From Gordius sp. MW1 (Eukaryota > Nematomorpha > Gordioida > Gordea > Gordiidae), in NCBI GenBank assembly GCA_964036665.1, contig OZ038527.1:17506221-17570220 (forward strand): 64,000 nucleotides of DNA, written 5' to 3'. Below are positions 28,819 through 39,393 of the stretch, piece by piece. Below the pieces are notes generated by a model. That model saw only the letters and a list, made by a program, of their open reading frames with translations, made no database searches and was not told the origin of the DNA. The first letter of the stretch is position 1; each line of letters starts with the position of its first letter. A program made the position numbers and the translations under genes.

Positions 28819-31740
28819 TTTTTTTTTTTTAATGATATCTTTTATTAAATGAAACTATATATACTATAAAAATTATATGCGAGGTAAACATTCAAAAATT
28901 GCGATCGCGTTGAAATGACAAATTATAATTCCGATTTTCTGTTTTAAAAAAAAAGTTTCCCTTTTGTCAAGGGTATTGGCAGCTATACGGCGCCCCAATT
29001 CTTTCAGGAGGGCTTGGGTTTTAGGCCCTATTGTTGTAAGGGTAGTGGTCACTATAGGGCAGAAAAGGAGTGAGGAATTAAGTTCTGCGTATTTAGCTGA
29101 CTTTATTCTTTCAGAATCGACAAGGGGGTCTTTGTTATGGTTTGAGGGTGCAAATGCATCCGGACAAGTGTAGTCCCATGCTAGGCATAGCCCTTTTGCC
29201 CATGGGATGAGGGTCTGTCCATCGGGTCTCTTCTTGTCGCTAAGGCAAAGACCATTAGGCTCCAATTGGGAGGGAAAGCCAGCCTTATTGAATGTCTTCT
29301 GTAGAAGAGCATTAACAGATGTGTGACGTAAAAATCTGGCCTTATTAAATTTGCAATGTAGGCCGTGATGACCTTTTGTACCTACAGATGAGCCACATAA
29401 GTTGCATTGATGGGGGGCAACTATATCACAACCTAGGCGGAGCCCTGTTGCGATCCTGAACTCGTTGTTGGAGAGTTGAAGGTCATGGGTCCGACTTGGG
29501 ATGGCCTCCAACCACTCGTGGCCGGACCTGGATGCAAAACTTCTTAAAGCTGGTAACTCCTCCAACGAAGCGCCCGATATAAGAGTTTTAAGGGCATGAT
29601 CGTAGAGAGGAGTGTTCCAACTTTTTTGAGAGTTTATGGTAGGGAATGGAGTGTTAGGGTCGGACAAAGAGCTCCACATGTCGAGAGCGATTTGGGTAAA
29701 GGGATCTGGTTGATCGATTATTTTGTCGATGATTGGTTTGGCTGAAAGTCGGCTCGAGATGAAGGCCGACAAAGCTACTAGAGGGGGTGATCTCAGGCCC
29801 AAACCACCATATTTTGTGGGGAGACACGCTTGTTTCCATTGGGACCCGATAAAAGAAAGGTTTGTGATTTCCTCGACTACACCTTTGAGTTTTTGGTCGA
29901 ATATAGATAGAGCATTAGGATTTAAAAATGAGGTGGATGACCTGAAGATATGATTTATCTTAGGTAAAGAATAGCAGTTTTTAATTAAAAAGAAAGCCTG
30001 GTGGGCTGGCAAGTAAGAAAGGAGGGGTTTGATTTCTACTAGTTTTTGTATTGTCTCTGTTAATGACTTATTACAAGGGTGTGAGCCACCTACGGGAGAT
30101 CCTAAGTGCGTTAGTTCGTTAGGGTGAATATGTTTGAAAGCGTCAAAGTATGGGTCTAGGCTTAAAGGGTCAGTATTGTTTTTGCAAACCTCGGTCTTGC
30201 TATGATTTAGATGGAGACCAATTTTTGAAGCTTCGACTTCTAGATATGAGAGGGCTTCTTTGACGTCTTCGGCATTTCCCTTGATGGTACCATCGTCTAG
30301 GTACCACAAGTTGAGTGATAGATTATATTTAGAGGCTAGGTCTTCAGTCAGGGACTTTATACCTAGGCAGAATAGTAGGGGGCCTAGCGGGTCTCCTTGT
30401 TGAATGCCGTCACTCGATGCAATTATTTTGGAATTAAAGTTGAGCATGGAAGTAGGAGCGTAGCACGCGTTAAGGAAAATGGAGTACTCGGGAAGAGATT
30501 TGTAAGCCTCGGTTAAGAAGTGTGACCAGTAGATCGTGTTAAATGCGTTTTTGAAGTCAATCTTAGCTAGGATCGAATGGTCGGGATGGGCTAGGGCTAT
30601 GCGAACAGCGTGAGAGGCGATTTCACAACCACCCTTGGTTCCGAAACCTATTTGGATAGGAGCTAATTGATCTGCAATGTCGGATTTTACTCGTGCAATG
30701 ATAAGTTTGCAGCATATGCGTCTAAAAATTGAACCCATGGCAATTGGACGAAGGCCACCATCAGGTTTGGTAAGAGATATTAAGGTGGCCCCCAAAAAAT
30801 AGGGAGAGATCGCGTCAGGTACTAAGCCTTTAATAACCTGGTTAAGGAAGGTTGCTAGGGTGGATGTGAAGTGGCCAGACCTGTCAATGTGAGGTCTTGT
30901 TAATTCTATTAAATGTGAAGCACGGAAGCCGTCTAAACCAGAACCTACTGAGGATTTTTTAAAAGAACCGATAGCCTCGAGAATTTCGGGCGATGTGAAG
31001 TCCTTGAAGAAGGAGTTGATTGTAGGGGGAAATTGGGAGCCATTTCTTTCAGGGTGTTTAGTTTGTAAAGATTCGAAGGTTTCTTGAGTGTCTGGGGAAA
31101 TTTTGCAGTCTGAATTGGCCAGGCGAAGGGCACCCTGTATGTCAAAGTGGTTGAGTTTTGAGGAAACCCGTTTGGCTCTTTGTTGAACTGATGTAATCTT
31201 ATGGATGTGTGGCTCGTAGATAATTGGGGGTGATGAAACGTCCCATTTTGCTGAGTTTTGTTTAACCCAATTCGAGAGGGTACCTTTGTAATTTGATGGT
31301 GGTATTGAAAGGACACGGGAAGTAAATTGAAAAAGGTTGGCCCAATGGAGGGTGCTGCTTGGGTCCTTAGAGAGGTTTGAGATGGCATCAGTAAGGGCAA
31401 TTAGAACTTGATGTCTGGCACTTTTATGGATGTTTTTTAGAATCCTGTTAACAGGAGAATGAGGAATGTCTGAATATGTATTGGTGGTGGTGGTTTCGAG
31501 CGGGGAGTAGGGATTATGCAATAAATGGTTGTGAGTAGAGGTAGACCTCTTGGGGACTGTAGCTGCTGGATGTTTTCCAGAGCCTGGGCACCTCTGTTTT
31601 AATGGACCGTGAACGTAAATCAAATTAGAGAGGGTAATTGAAGCTAACCTGTAGCAGACTGGGCAGATTCCGGTTTGGGTTGTGGAGTTTGTGTTGTTCA
31701 TGTAGAAGGGTTATGGATATTTGGGATAAACCTGTAGTAG
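28819..31740 (-). mobile_element. Non-LTR retrotransposon with restriction-like endonuclease
   Basis: On the minus strand one long ORF ends about 40 bp before a run of 12 A residues (28830-28819), the expected LINE 3' tail. The 5' limit is uncertain and lies a short way above the ATG at 31701. The endonuclease after the RT, and no AP endonuclease before it, places it with the early-branching LINE group (R2/NeSL/CRE-like architecture). Confidence 0.8.
28873..31701 (-). CDS. LINE polyprotein: reverse transcriptase plus RLE (PD-D/E) endonuclease, 942 aa
   Basis: The ORF is intact. N-terminal CPVC...CPGSGKH could be a small zinc-binding motif (residues ~14-45). The RT spans ~240-500: LISLTKPDGGLRPIAMGSIF, KIDFKNAFNTIYW, GIQQGDPLGPLLFCLG and catalytic YLDDGTIKG. 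The C-terminal part (~770-900) has CNLCGSSVGTKGHHGLHC (CCHC zinc motif) followed by KRPDGQTLIPW and an aspartate 16 residues after the PD pair, the arrangement of restriction-like endonucleases. The enzyme would nick DNA and prime reverse transcription there. Related RT/endonuclease proteins are widespread in invertebrates and algae. The lack of stops suggests recent activity or selection. Confidence 0.85.
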   Translation of the reverse strand: MNNTNSTTQTGICPVCYRLASITLSNLIYVHGPLKQRCPGSGKHPAATVPKRSTSTHNHLLHNPYSPLETTTTNTYSDIPHSPVNRILKNIHKSARHQVLIALTDAISNLSKDPSSTLHWANLFQFTSRVLSIPPSNYKGTLSNWVKQNSAKWDVSSPPIIYEPHIHKITSVQQRAKRVSSKLNHFDIQGALRLANSDCKISPDTQETFESLQTKHPERNGSQFPPTINSFFKDFTSPEILEAIGSFKKSSVGSGLDGFRASHLIELTRPHIDRSGHFTSTLATFLNQVIKGLVPDAISPYFLGATLISLTKPDGGLRPIAMGSIFRRICCKLIIARVKSDIADQLAPIQIGFGTKGGCEIASHAVRIALAHPDHSILAKIDFKNAFNTIYWSHFLTEAYKSLPEYSIFLNACYAPTSMLNFNSKIIASSDGIQQGDPLGPLLFCLGIKSLTEDLASKYNLSLNLWYLDDGTIKGNAEDVKEALSYLEVEASKIGLHLNHSKTEVCKNNTDPLSLDPYFDAFKHIHPNELTHLGSPVGGSHPCNKSLTETIQKLVEIKPLLSYLPAHQAFFLIKNCYSLPKINHIFRSSTSFLNPNALSIFDQKLKGVVEEITNLSFIGSQWKQACLPTKYGGLGLRSPPLVALSAFISSRLSAKPIIDKIIDQPDPFTQIALDMWSSLSDPNTPFPTINSQKSWNTPLYDHALKTLISGASLEELPALRSFASRSGHEWLEAIPSRTHDLQLSNNEFRIATGLRLGCDIVAPHQCNLCGSSVGTKGHHGLHCKFNKARFLRHTSVNALLQKTFNKAGFPSQLEPNGLCLSDKKRPDGQTLIPWAKGLCLAWDYTCPDAFAPSNHNKDPLVDSERIKSAKYAELNSSLLFCPIVTTTLTTIGPKTQALLKELGRRIAANTLDKRETFFLKQKIGIIICHFNAIAIFECLPRI

Positions 31741-32229
31741 AGTAAGATGGCAACTATTTTGATGTTAGGCATTTAACAGTTGGATTGTCATGAAAATAAC
31801 TGTTAGGAGATATTGTTAAATGGTCTTCTTTTTTTTTTTTGCCTCTGATAGGCGTAAAAACTTGGTAAAGGTTAGAAAAAATAAACCCTTTGCCCGCTGC
31901 TTGCTTTAAATTTACTATTTATTCTTTACGCTTAAATATAATTAGATGGCAACTGAGTTTTTTGTTATTGAAAAATAATAATATAATTATAATTTAGGTG
32001 TTTTATAATTGCGTTTTTCTCGAAGATAAAATGATTCTAAATTTTTTGTTTTCTATATAATTGCGTTTTTTTAAAATTAAAAAAAAATATATGGCTATGG
32101 CTGTTAGATGACTATTCTTTTTATTAAATTATTTTTAGCTCTTTTATTAGTTTTTTATGTGCCAGTTTAACTATTTATATCTTTAAAATGATCAAAACAA
32201 AACCCTTACTCGGCACAATCCTGAGTAGG
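31741..32229. other. AT-rich spacer upstream of the RLE LINE
   Basis: A 12-base T run at about 31828-31839 may be the poly(A) of another minus-strand retro-insertion. No coding potential was found. Confidence 0.4.
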
Positions 32230-33117
32230 AGCAGTAAAAATCGCTTTAACTAAAACTTATGAGTAAAAGGCCTAAAAAATCGTTATTTATAAATATGAGT
32301 AAGAGGGGCAATAAAAAAAAGTCAATCAAAAATATGAGTAAGAGGGGGGGGGGGAACACCACACCTCCCCCTTTTACGAGAAGTCAAAGATGTGATGTCC
32401 TTAGTGAGTTCGTTAAGTCAACTCAATACGTCTTCTTCTCGCAAAGGGAGGAGCGGGTTGTCGGTGCTATTGCCCATCGATTGTTGTTGTTATTCTTTTT
32501 CCGGTGCTTTCTTTCGTATGTCGCGTTTGTTAAAATATTTCGGATGTCGCGGGTTTTCTCTTTTTTTTTAAGATGTTGTGCCTTTTTCGGATTTTTGGAT
32601 AATGCGTTTTCCCCATATATCGTGTTTTTCTCGGACGAGCGATTGGCATTATGCGATTTAATATATACAATATAATGTTAAATTGTGTGAGGGACTTAAA
32701 TTTTGATTGTGTGGAGGAGGAGGGGGGAAGAACAAACAAATAAAATAAGCTAGTCCCCGCCCTCTAACGAGAAGTCAAAGCGGCTGCCCCATTGAGGTTC
32801 AGGACTTCCAAAGCCCCCTCAATTGGGACTGCCGGTTCTCTCTCACGGACCGGGACTATCGGCCTATTTAGCACTTAAGGTTTAGGACTCGAAGGTGGGT
32901 GCCTCGGGGACTAGCCTATTTTTTTTGTTTGTCCTTCCCCCCCCCCCTCCCACACAATCAAAATTTTATGTCCATCACACAATTTATCATTATATTGTAT
33001 ATACTAAATCGCATAATGTCAATCGCTCGTCCGAATAAAAATCGTTATTTATAAATATGAGTAAGAGAGCAATAAAAAAACATTAATCAAAAAAATGAGT
33101 AAGAGGGGGGGGGGAAC
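32230..33117 (-). repeat. LTR-related region, two direct copies starting TGTGG(T/C)GTTCCCCC
   Basis: On the minus strand TGTGGTGTTCCCC at 32363 is preceded by AAAGGGGGAGG, the same polypurine tract and LTR start as in element E (43751-43775). A second start, TGTGGCGTTCCCC, lies at 33117. The sequences that follow (CTTACTCAT repeated, ATTTATAAATAACGATTTTT) are shared. This looks like a collapsed copy of element E or a relative with only LTR and a short internal remnant. Confidence 0.6.
32631..33034. repeat. Inverted repeat, ~128-bp arms, 147-bp spacer
   Basis: The left arm 32631-32758 (TCGGACGAGCGATT to TAGTCCCC) and right arm 32906-33034 are inverse copies with a few differences. The GC-richer spacer (about 32759-32905) contains TTGAGGTTCAGGACTTCCAA and CAATTGGGACTGCCGG. 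Nothing coding is recognisable. Confidence 0.75.
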
Positions 33118-33599
33118 GCCACACTAATATAGATAAATCAATGATAGTTAGTTATAAAAGGCACTTTAAATAAGTGAACATGTAAATTGGATAAAGATTA
33201 GTCTAAAACCTTTAAATATGCCTATTTATTTTTATAAAAACAAAAAAAATAATGCGAATAATAAACTAGCTAGTGGGATATAATGGTCTAAAGTTAAAAT
33301 TTGTTGACTTAATTATAATCTTTAAAAGGGTTTGAAAAATATTGCCTAAATATCAACACTTATTTTGTATTATTCATTAGGAATAATCCTGACACTGACA
33401 CTATATATTAAAAGTATTATACGCCGTTATGCTTATTAATGTTGTAATTAAATTGTTATGTATCATTTAATAAAAAAAACTTTTTGTTTAAAAGGCTGCC
33501 TGAATTAATTTAAATGTCTCAATCATTAGAAACTATTAAGATATTCAGTATGAATCGATTTGTTATTTAACATTGCGATTTTTATTACTCCTCTTTGTC

Positions 33600-33960
33600 G
33601 TGTTCACCCTACGCTACGATTTTTATTACTCCTCTTTATCGATTTTAAGTGTGTCAATTTTACTCTACGCGTGGTTAAGATGACTGATGAGTCATGATTG
33701 TTAATATCTTTACGATATAAATAGATTGTTAATATCTCTACGATATAGATAGATCGTATTTAATTACCATCTTTATCTTGTCGCGTAATATTATTACCAT
33801 TTCATCTGATCGATTAAATTGGAATCGCTAATTAAAAATATTGTTATGAGTTAGCAATTATCATTATATTGCTATTTAAATTTCGCTCGTCGCGCTCGCG
33901 CGCGTTTCCATGTTAACGCGGAAAGTAAAATAAAATTAAATAAATCCTATTCTTATTATG
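33600..33960 (+). repeat. Divergent element E LTR fragment
   Basis: ATAAATAGATTGTTAATATC, the ATTACCAT block and AAATAAATCCT occur in the same order as in the second half of the element E LTR (42525-42770 and 46975-47140). The copy is diverged and has no flanking internal sequence. Confidence 0.55.
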
Positions 33961-34261
33961 AGGATTTAAAAGACATAATACTGATACCTTGTTAACCAAT
34001 TTATATTTTGTAATTTTCTTCCATTTTTAATCTCAGCACTTTATTTAAATTACTTTTTTAAGTATATTACTCTATAAGAATAGTATATTAGTGCAATTTA
34101 TTATTATATTGAAAATACCTTGTTGACATATATATGATTAAATTAGTGACCTTCCTACACTAAAATATATTTTTAACTCATAACATAATTCTATTAATTT
34201 AATTAAAGAAACAATTATTATATACATCATATTTAAAAATTAAAATTATATGAATGTTCAT

Positions 34262-37244
34262 TAGAGCCCTGGCAAGTCATTTTTTTAGACCCGAACCCGA
34301 CCCTAGAGTATTTCAATTTTTTCAACCTGAACCCGACCCGAATGCTTTTTAAGTTTTTAGACCCGAATCCCACCCGAAAGCGTTTTAAATTTTTCAACCC
34401 GAACCCGACCCGAAAGCGTCTTAGACCGAACCCGACACGAAAGTAAAAAAGGTAATTATTTTAAAATGATTTTAATGGTTTTAAATGGCATCAAAACATT
34501 ATTTTTCCAAAAGAGAGCTTAAAACGTTATATGTAATTAGAGTATATTCTTAAGTTAATTGCGGCACTCCTAAATGGAGGTATTATTATCTTCTTCAAAA
34601 TATTAACAAACCCGCAATTTATTTATTAATTTCACAAATAATATGCAGGTATTCTGAAACTTTTGATAAATTAAAATGAGATTATCTTTATTATCAAGGA
34701 ATTTTGATTTTAAGGCATAATGGTTGTGGCAATTTTATGCGTAAATGAAGAGAAAATTTAATTATTTTTTTAAAAACTCTAATTTTTTAAATAATGTTTG
34801 TAAAATAATGTTTTAAATAAATTTTAATTATTAGTTTAATAAATAGTTATGATAATTTTAAATTCTAGTGTATATGTTAGGCGGTAAAACAAGTTGAGGT
34901 ATTAAAATTTTAAAAAGAAAAATGGGAGATCAGAATCGTTAATAAGTTTTGTGATATCAACTATATGTTTATCATAATTTATAGCATCAATCAAGATATT
35001 CTACCTTTCTGAGTTAAAAATCGCGCAAATCCAAAATCCAGATATGACTTAAAGGAATGTGATAATTTACCATAAATTTCGATATCAATTATAAAAACTC
35101 AGGCCTTCGGCCCTCGTGGGAAGGGGGAGGGGAGGGGAGAAGGGAAGGGGAGAAGGGAAGGGGGGACGACTCATCTTTACTTCGTATAAATGTATCATAT
35201 TTGCTATGCAATTTATGGGCGAGAAAGGTGGGAAGGGGCGAGAATGCCTATAGGGGGGTATTAAATGCCTAATGATTAATTAATTATTTATACAAATTTT
35301 CCATTTATAGGCAAAATGTAATATAGGCAAAATGTAATATAGGCAAGGGTTAGGGTTAGATTTAGTGTTTGCATCTAGTTGCGTATTACATTAGTTTTTA
35401 CGGCCTTTAGTGATTATGGGTCTAACAAACATTATATTATAAAACATCACAATGTTAAGAATTTGCAGAATTGTTGGGAGAAATCTTTGTTGAATTTGAA
35501 CAATTTTTAATTAAAAAAATCAAAAATTTGGCGAATGGTCATTTTTTCTCCATTGGTCAGTACCAACAGATACTCTATAAGTCAATGATAGCCAAAAAAA
35601 CGGGAAAAAAAATTTGATGCTCACTTTGGCCAATGGTAATTTTTTTCCATCGGTCAGCAGCCAGCACACGGTAAAAATGGATATAAATTCATAAGAGTAA
35701 AAAAAACGAAAACAAAATTTTCGAATCACATTTTGGCCAATGGTCATTATTCCATTGGTCAGCAGCCAGGACACGGTAAAAGTGAATATAAATTCATAAT
35801 AGTCAAAAAAAACGAAAAAAAAATTTTCGAATCACATTTTGGCCAATGGTCATTTTATTTCATTGGTCAGCAGCCAGCGGACGGCCAAAAAGTCAGAATA
35901 GCAATGGTAGGAACAGGAACAATCATAATAGTCAAAAAAAACGAAAAAAACAATTTCGATTCACATTTTGGCCAATGGTCATTTTTTCCATCGGTCAGAA
36001 GCCAGCGACGGCCAAAAAGTCATAATAGCAATATAAGAACAGGAATAATCATAATAGTCAAAAACAAACGAAAAAATAAACTCGGATTCACATTTTGGCC
36101 AATGGTCATTTTTTTCATTGGTCAGCAGCCAGCGGACGGCCAAAAAGTCTTATTATCAATGATAGTAACAAGAACAATCGTAATAGTCAAAACTAAAACG
36201 AAAAAAAAACTTGGAATCACATTTTGGCCAATGGTCATTTTTTCCATCGGTCAGCAGCCAGCGGACGGCCAAAAAGTCATAATAGCAATGGTAGTAACAG
36301 GAACAATCATAATAATAAAAAAAAACGAAAAAATAAACTTGGATTCACATTTTGGCCAATGGTCATTTTTTTCATTGGTCAGCAGCCAGCAGACGGACAA
36401 AAAGTTATAATCAATGGTAGTAACAGGAACAATCATAATAGTCAAAAAAAACGAAAAAATAAACTTGGATTCACATTTTGGCCAATAGTCATTTTTTCAT
36501 TGGTCAGCAGCCAGTGGACGACCGAAAAGTCGTATTAGCAATGGTAGTAACAGGAACAATCATAATAGTCAAAAAAAAAAGAAAAAATAAACTTGGATTC
36601 ACATTTTGGCCAATGGTCATTTTTTTCATTGGTCAGCAGCCAGCAGACGGCCAAAAAGTCTTATTATCAATGGTAGTAACAAGAACAATCATAAGAGTCT
36701 AAAAAAACTCCAAGATTCTAACCCAAACCCTTGTAGTGGAGGGCATAGGGTAATTATAGCGATTAATATCAATGTTACCCAATTCAAAAACGAATAGATA
36801 TACTTATGCATTAATTTAACGTAGCAATTAAAACCCGACCCCGCCCGAAAGGGAGGGAGATAGAGATGAGGGGTGGGGCACCTCTTAATTTAAAAAATAA
36901 CACAGCGAGGGAGATAGAGATGAGGGGTGGGGCACCTCTTTCTCATGCATTAATTTAAAAAATCGATAACCTAATATACCCAATGCAAATAGATAGGGAT
37001 GGACGGACACGGACGGACGGACAACCAAAAAACGAGCCCATAAATTGCATAGCAATTAATATATTATATAAAATGACATTAATTTAAAAGATATATCTAT
37101 TATGCAATATCAGATTCATAATCTTAAACCCGACCCGAGTTTACGATTTTTCAACCCGAGCCCGACCCGAAAGCATTTTAAAATTTTAAACCCGAACCCG
37201 ACCCGACCTCGGGTCGAAATTCGAGTCACCCATGCAGGGTTCTT
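34262..37244. mobile_element. Non-autonomous hAT (family b) carrying composite copy 3
   Basis: Ends TAGAGCCCTGGCAAGTCA and TGCAGGGTTCTT are flanked by a perfect 8-bp duplication ATGTTCAT (34254-34261 and 37245-37252). Subterminal ACCCGAACCCGACCC repeats lie at 34290-34440 and 37128-37215, as in the element at 7991-14212. There is no transposase. The own sequence is 34262-35096 and 37058-37244; the interior is an inverted copy of the composite element. Confidence 0.9.
35097..37057 (-). mobile_element. Composite tandem-repeat element, copy 3 (inverted)
   Basis: Read on the minus strand it starts TTGCTATGCAATTTATGGGC, has the GTCCGTCC stretch and the GGGTATATTAGGTTATCG block, then the tRNA-like/array region (36720-35530, about ten units), the telomere-like CTAACCCTAACCC and finally the GGGCCGAAGGCC hairpin near 35100. 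It is the most compact copy and probably nearest the original organisation. Confidence 0.75.
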
Positions 37245-37252
37245 ATGTTCAT

Positions 37253-39393
37253 ATAATAAATTTATTAGAAAAATTTAATATGCGACTTGTCTCCATTAGA
37301 TTATATGCTTAAATAAAATATACCCGAAAATAGAACTGCTACTCCTCAATCGATATTATTGTCTAAAACATTACATTGGTTGGTGAATGAGTTAAAAGGG
37401 AGGACATATTCTCGCTAAGAAAAGATAGGTGTAAGTAAGCCACAAAAAATAAGAATACCGCTCAGTTTTTTCCGCGTACGATCCCGCAAGATAGTTACAC
37501 CAACTACAATATAAGCCGTTTGTTCCCTTGGTACAAAAAAACATACTTCCTAAAGACATCCATGGCCTAGCCCGCGTATCGGGCTTCTGCATTAAAAACC
37601 GGCGGGGTCAGGACGTGAATGTAACCCAACAAGCACGGGCCGGTGCAATATAACAGAGGCCAGCCGTGTTAAATATGAGCTGTCAATCAATCAAAGGTTG
37701 ATTTTTGCTGTTTTTAGGCGTTATATGTATTCTTTTTAATAAAATAAGTTTAGACTAGCATTTTGGTTATATTAAGTTTTAAAATTGTGGGGTTTTATAA
37801 ATTTTTATGTAATTAAATATAAACAAATTATTTATTAATTTGATTTTATTGTTGTCATATATAATATTACATATATATTTATGAATTTTTATAAAGGTGG
37901 AATCTAGCTTAGAAGGCTAGTTGAGATAGAGGTTAAAAAGGGGGGGGGGACAAATCACCCCCCCCCCCCCGGATGATAGAGGGTAAAAAAATGGGGGGGG
38001 GGCAAACCAAAAGGCGGATTTTTAGAATGCACTTTTATCTCGATTGTTTTTCTATTGCCTTTTTAGTAAGCAAGCCTATCAAAAATTGTGGTACTCCACG
38101 CGGTGATAACAATCACGCTTATCATTTTTAACTATTTCAATTTTGACCAATTATATGTAGGCGCACTTTTATCTCGGCGCACAATTAGAACCCTACACCG
38201 GCCTGGGCCCAATCCTTTGTAATGGGCGAGCCGATTGACCTAAACACCGTTGCAGGTCTCTAATACCTTTTCCGATGCCATCAGTGATCCCATATATCTA
38301 AGGTAAGGCCATAATAGCTGATTCCTTAATTCCTAGATCATGTGCCCTGTTTTGTAAGTTCGTAGAGTTCACCAGCCCGCCTATACATTAAACCATTTAT
38401 AGCATAAGCCTAGCTCTACAATTTTGAGATGTATAAGCACCTCAAAAAACACGCATCAAAGGGGAGTGGAGTTGTTCATCCATCTTAAATATCATTAGTT
38501 CCTTATAACTAAAGGTTTACAAATAAAAATTATTGCATTAAACAACAACCACATATTTTTATTAGTTGCTAAGGTATATTTGTCAATTTCAAAAATATTT
38601 TAATCGTTTCATCTCATTATGCGATCCTTTAAACTGTTCAAATAAGGTTTAAGTTAAGCATTAATTCTCACCAAGAATCGTGTTTTGGTCTATATTTGAT
38701 TTTGATATATGCAGGTCTTAAAAATAGATTTGTTGCCAATTTCCAATTTAAAAATTCGCGTCGTCCAATTTCCGCTTTGAGGACTTCAATCGTCATTAAT
38801 AGGATTATGTGGTTAGAATTCAAAAATTTAAATTAAAGCTGTTCGAGGATAAAAACAATTTTTGGGGTTAAAAACTGGAAAATTTCATAAACTCGATTTT
38901 TTTGACCGAATGACCAATTGCTCAGAAAGTTGTATAAAGGTAGAAATTAAAAATTTGGATTAAGTTATAAACTTGTACGACAAAAAAGGCGTTAAATATT
39001 ATTTGTTTAGCGATAAAGTCAGCAATTTAAGCATTAGTTAGAATGACGCAAGTTTAAAAACCTAGACTTTTCCTCTCGGTATTATTGTTTTTATGTGATT
39101 TACTAAACTTAAATCATGCTACCCATCTCAAAGAAACCATGTTTTGTTATTGTAAGACAGTTTTATGCAATTTTTCCTTTTATAGCTTAAATTATGCCCT
39201 TTCATACTATAAATAAAATATAATACGCATAACTAAATAAACTGTTGATGAACTAATTAAAATCGAATTTAGTAGGAGACCAAGGAGAAAATCATTAATA
39301 CTCCTCATTTATTGATTAATAAAAGTAAAACAATTTTGGGAAGATTTATTTAACTTTGCACTCAATAACTAACAACATTTAAATCCTTGCATA
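37253..39393. other. Intergenic region with short transposon scraps
   Basis: There is no convincing gene. The segment 38187-38262 has imperfect inverted ends (TAGAACCCTACAC and GTTGCAGGTCTCTA) and may be an old hAT-derived MITE. A ten-G run followed by a C run (37940-37970) could pair. A GC-rich patch at 37560-37680 (CCGCGTATCGGGC, ACGGGCCGG) may be another transposon end. Confidence 0.4.

Noticed and set aside
35520..36800. Apparent 225-aa and other proteins with repeated FGQWSFF-type motifs
   Set aside because: These are translations of the CCAATGG/CCATTGG tandem array; all frames show the repeat and there is no independent coding signal.
37940..37970. Functional G-quadruplex or regulatory hairpin
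   Set aside because: Homopolymer G and C runs like this occur at several transposon edges here (3900, 24690, 32350, 42460) and may include sequencing or assembly slippage.
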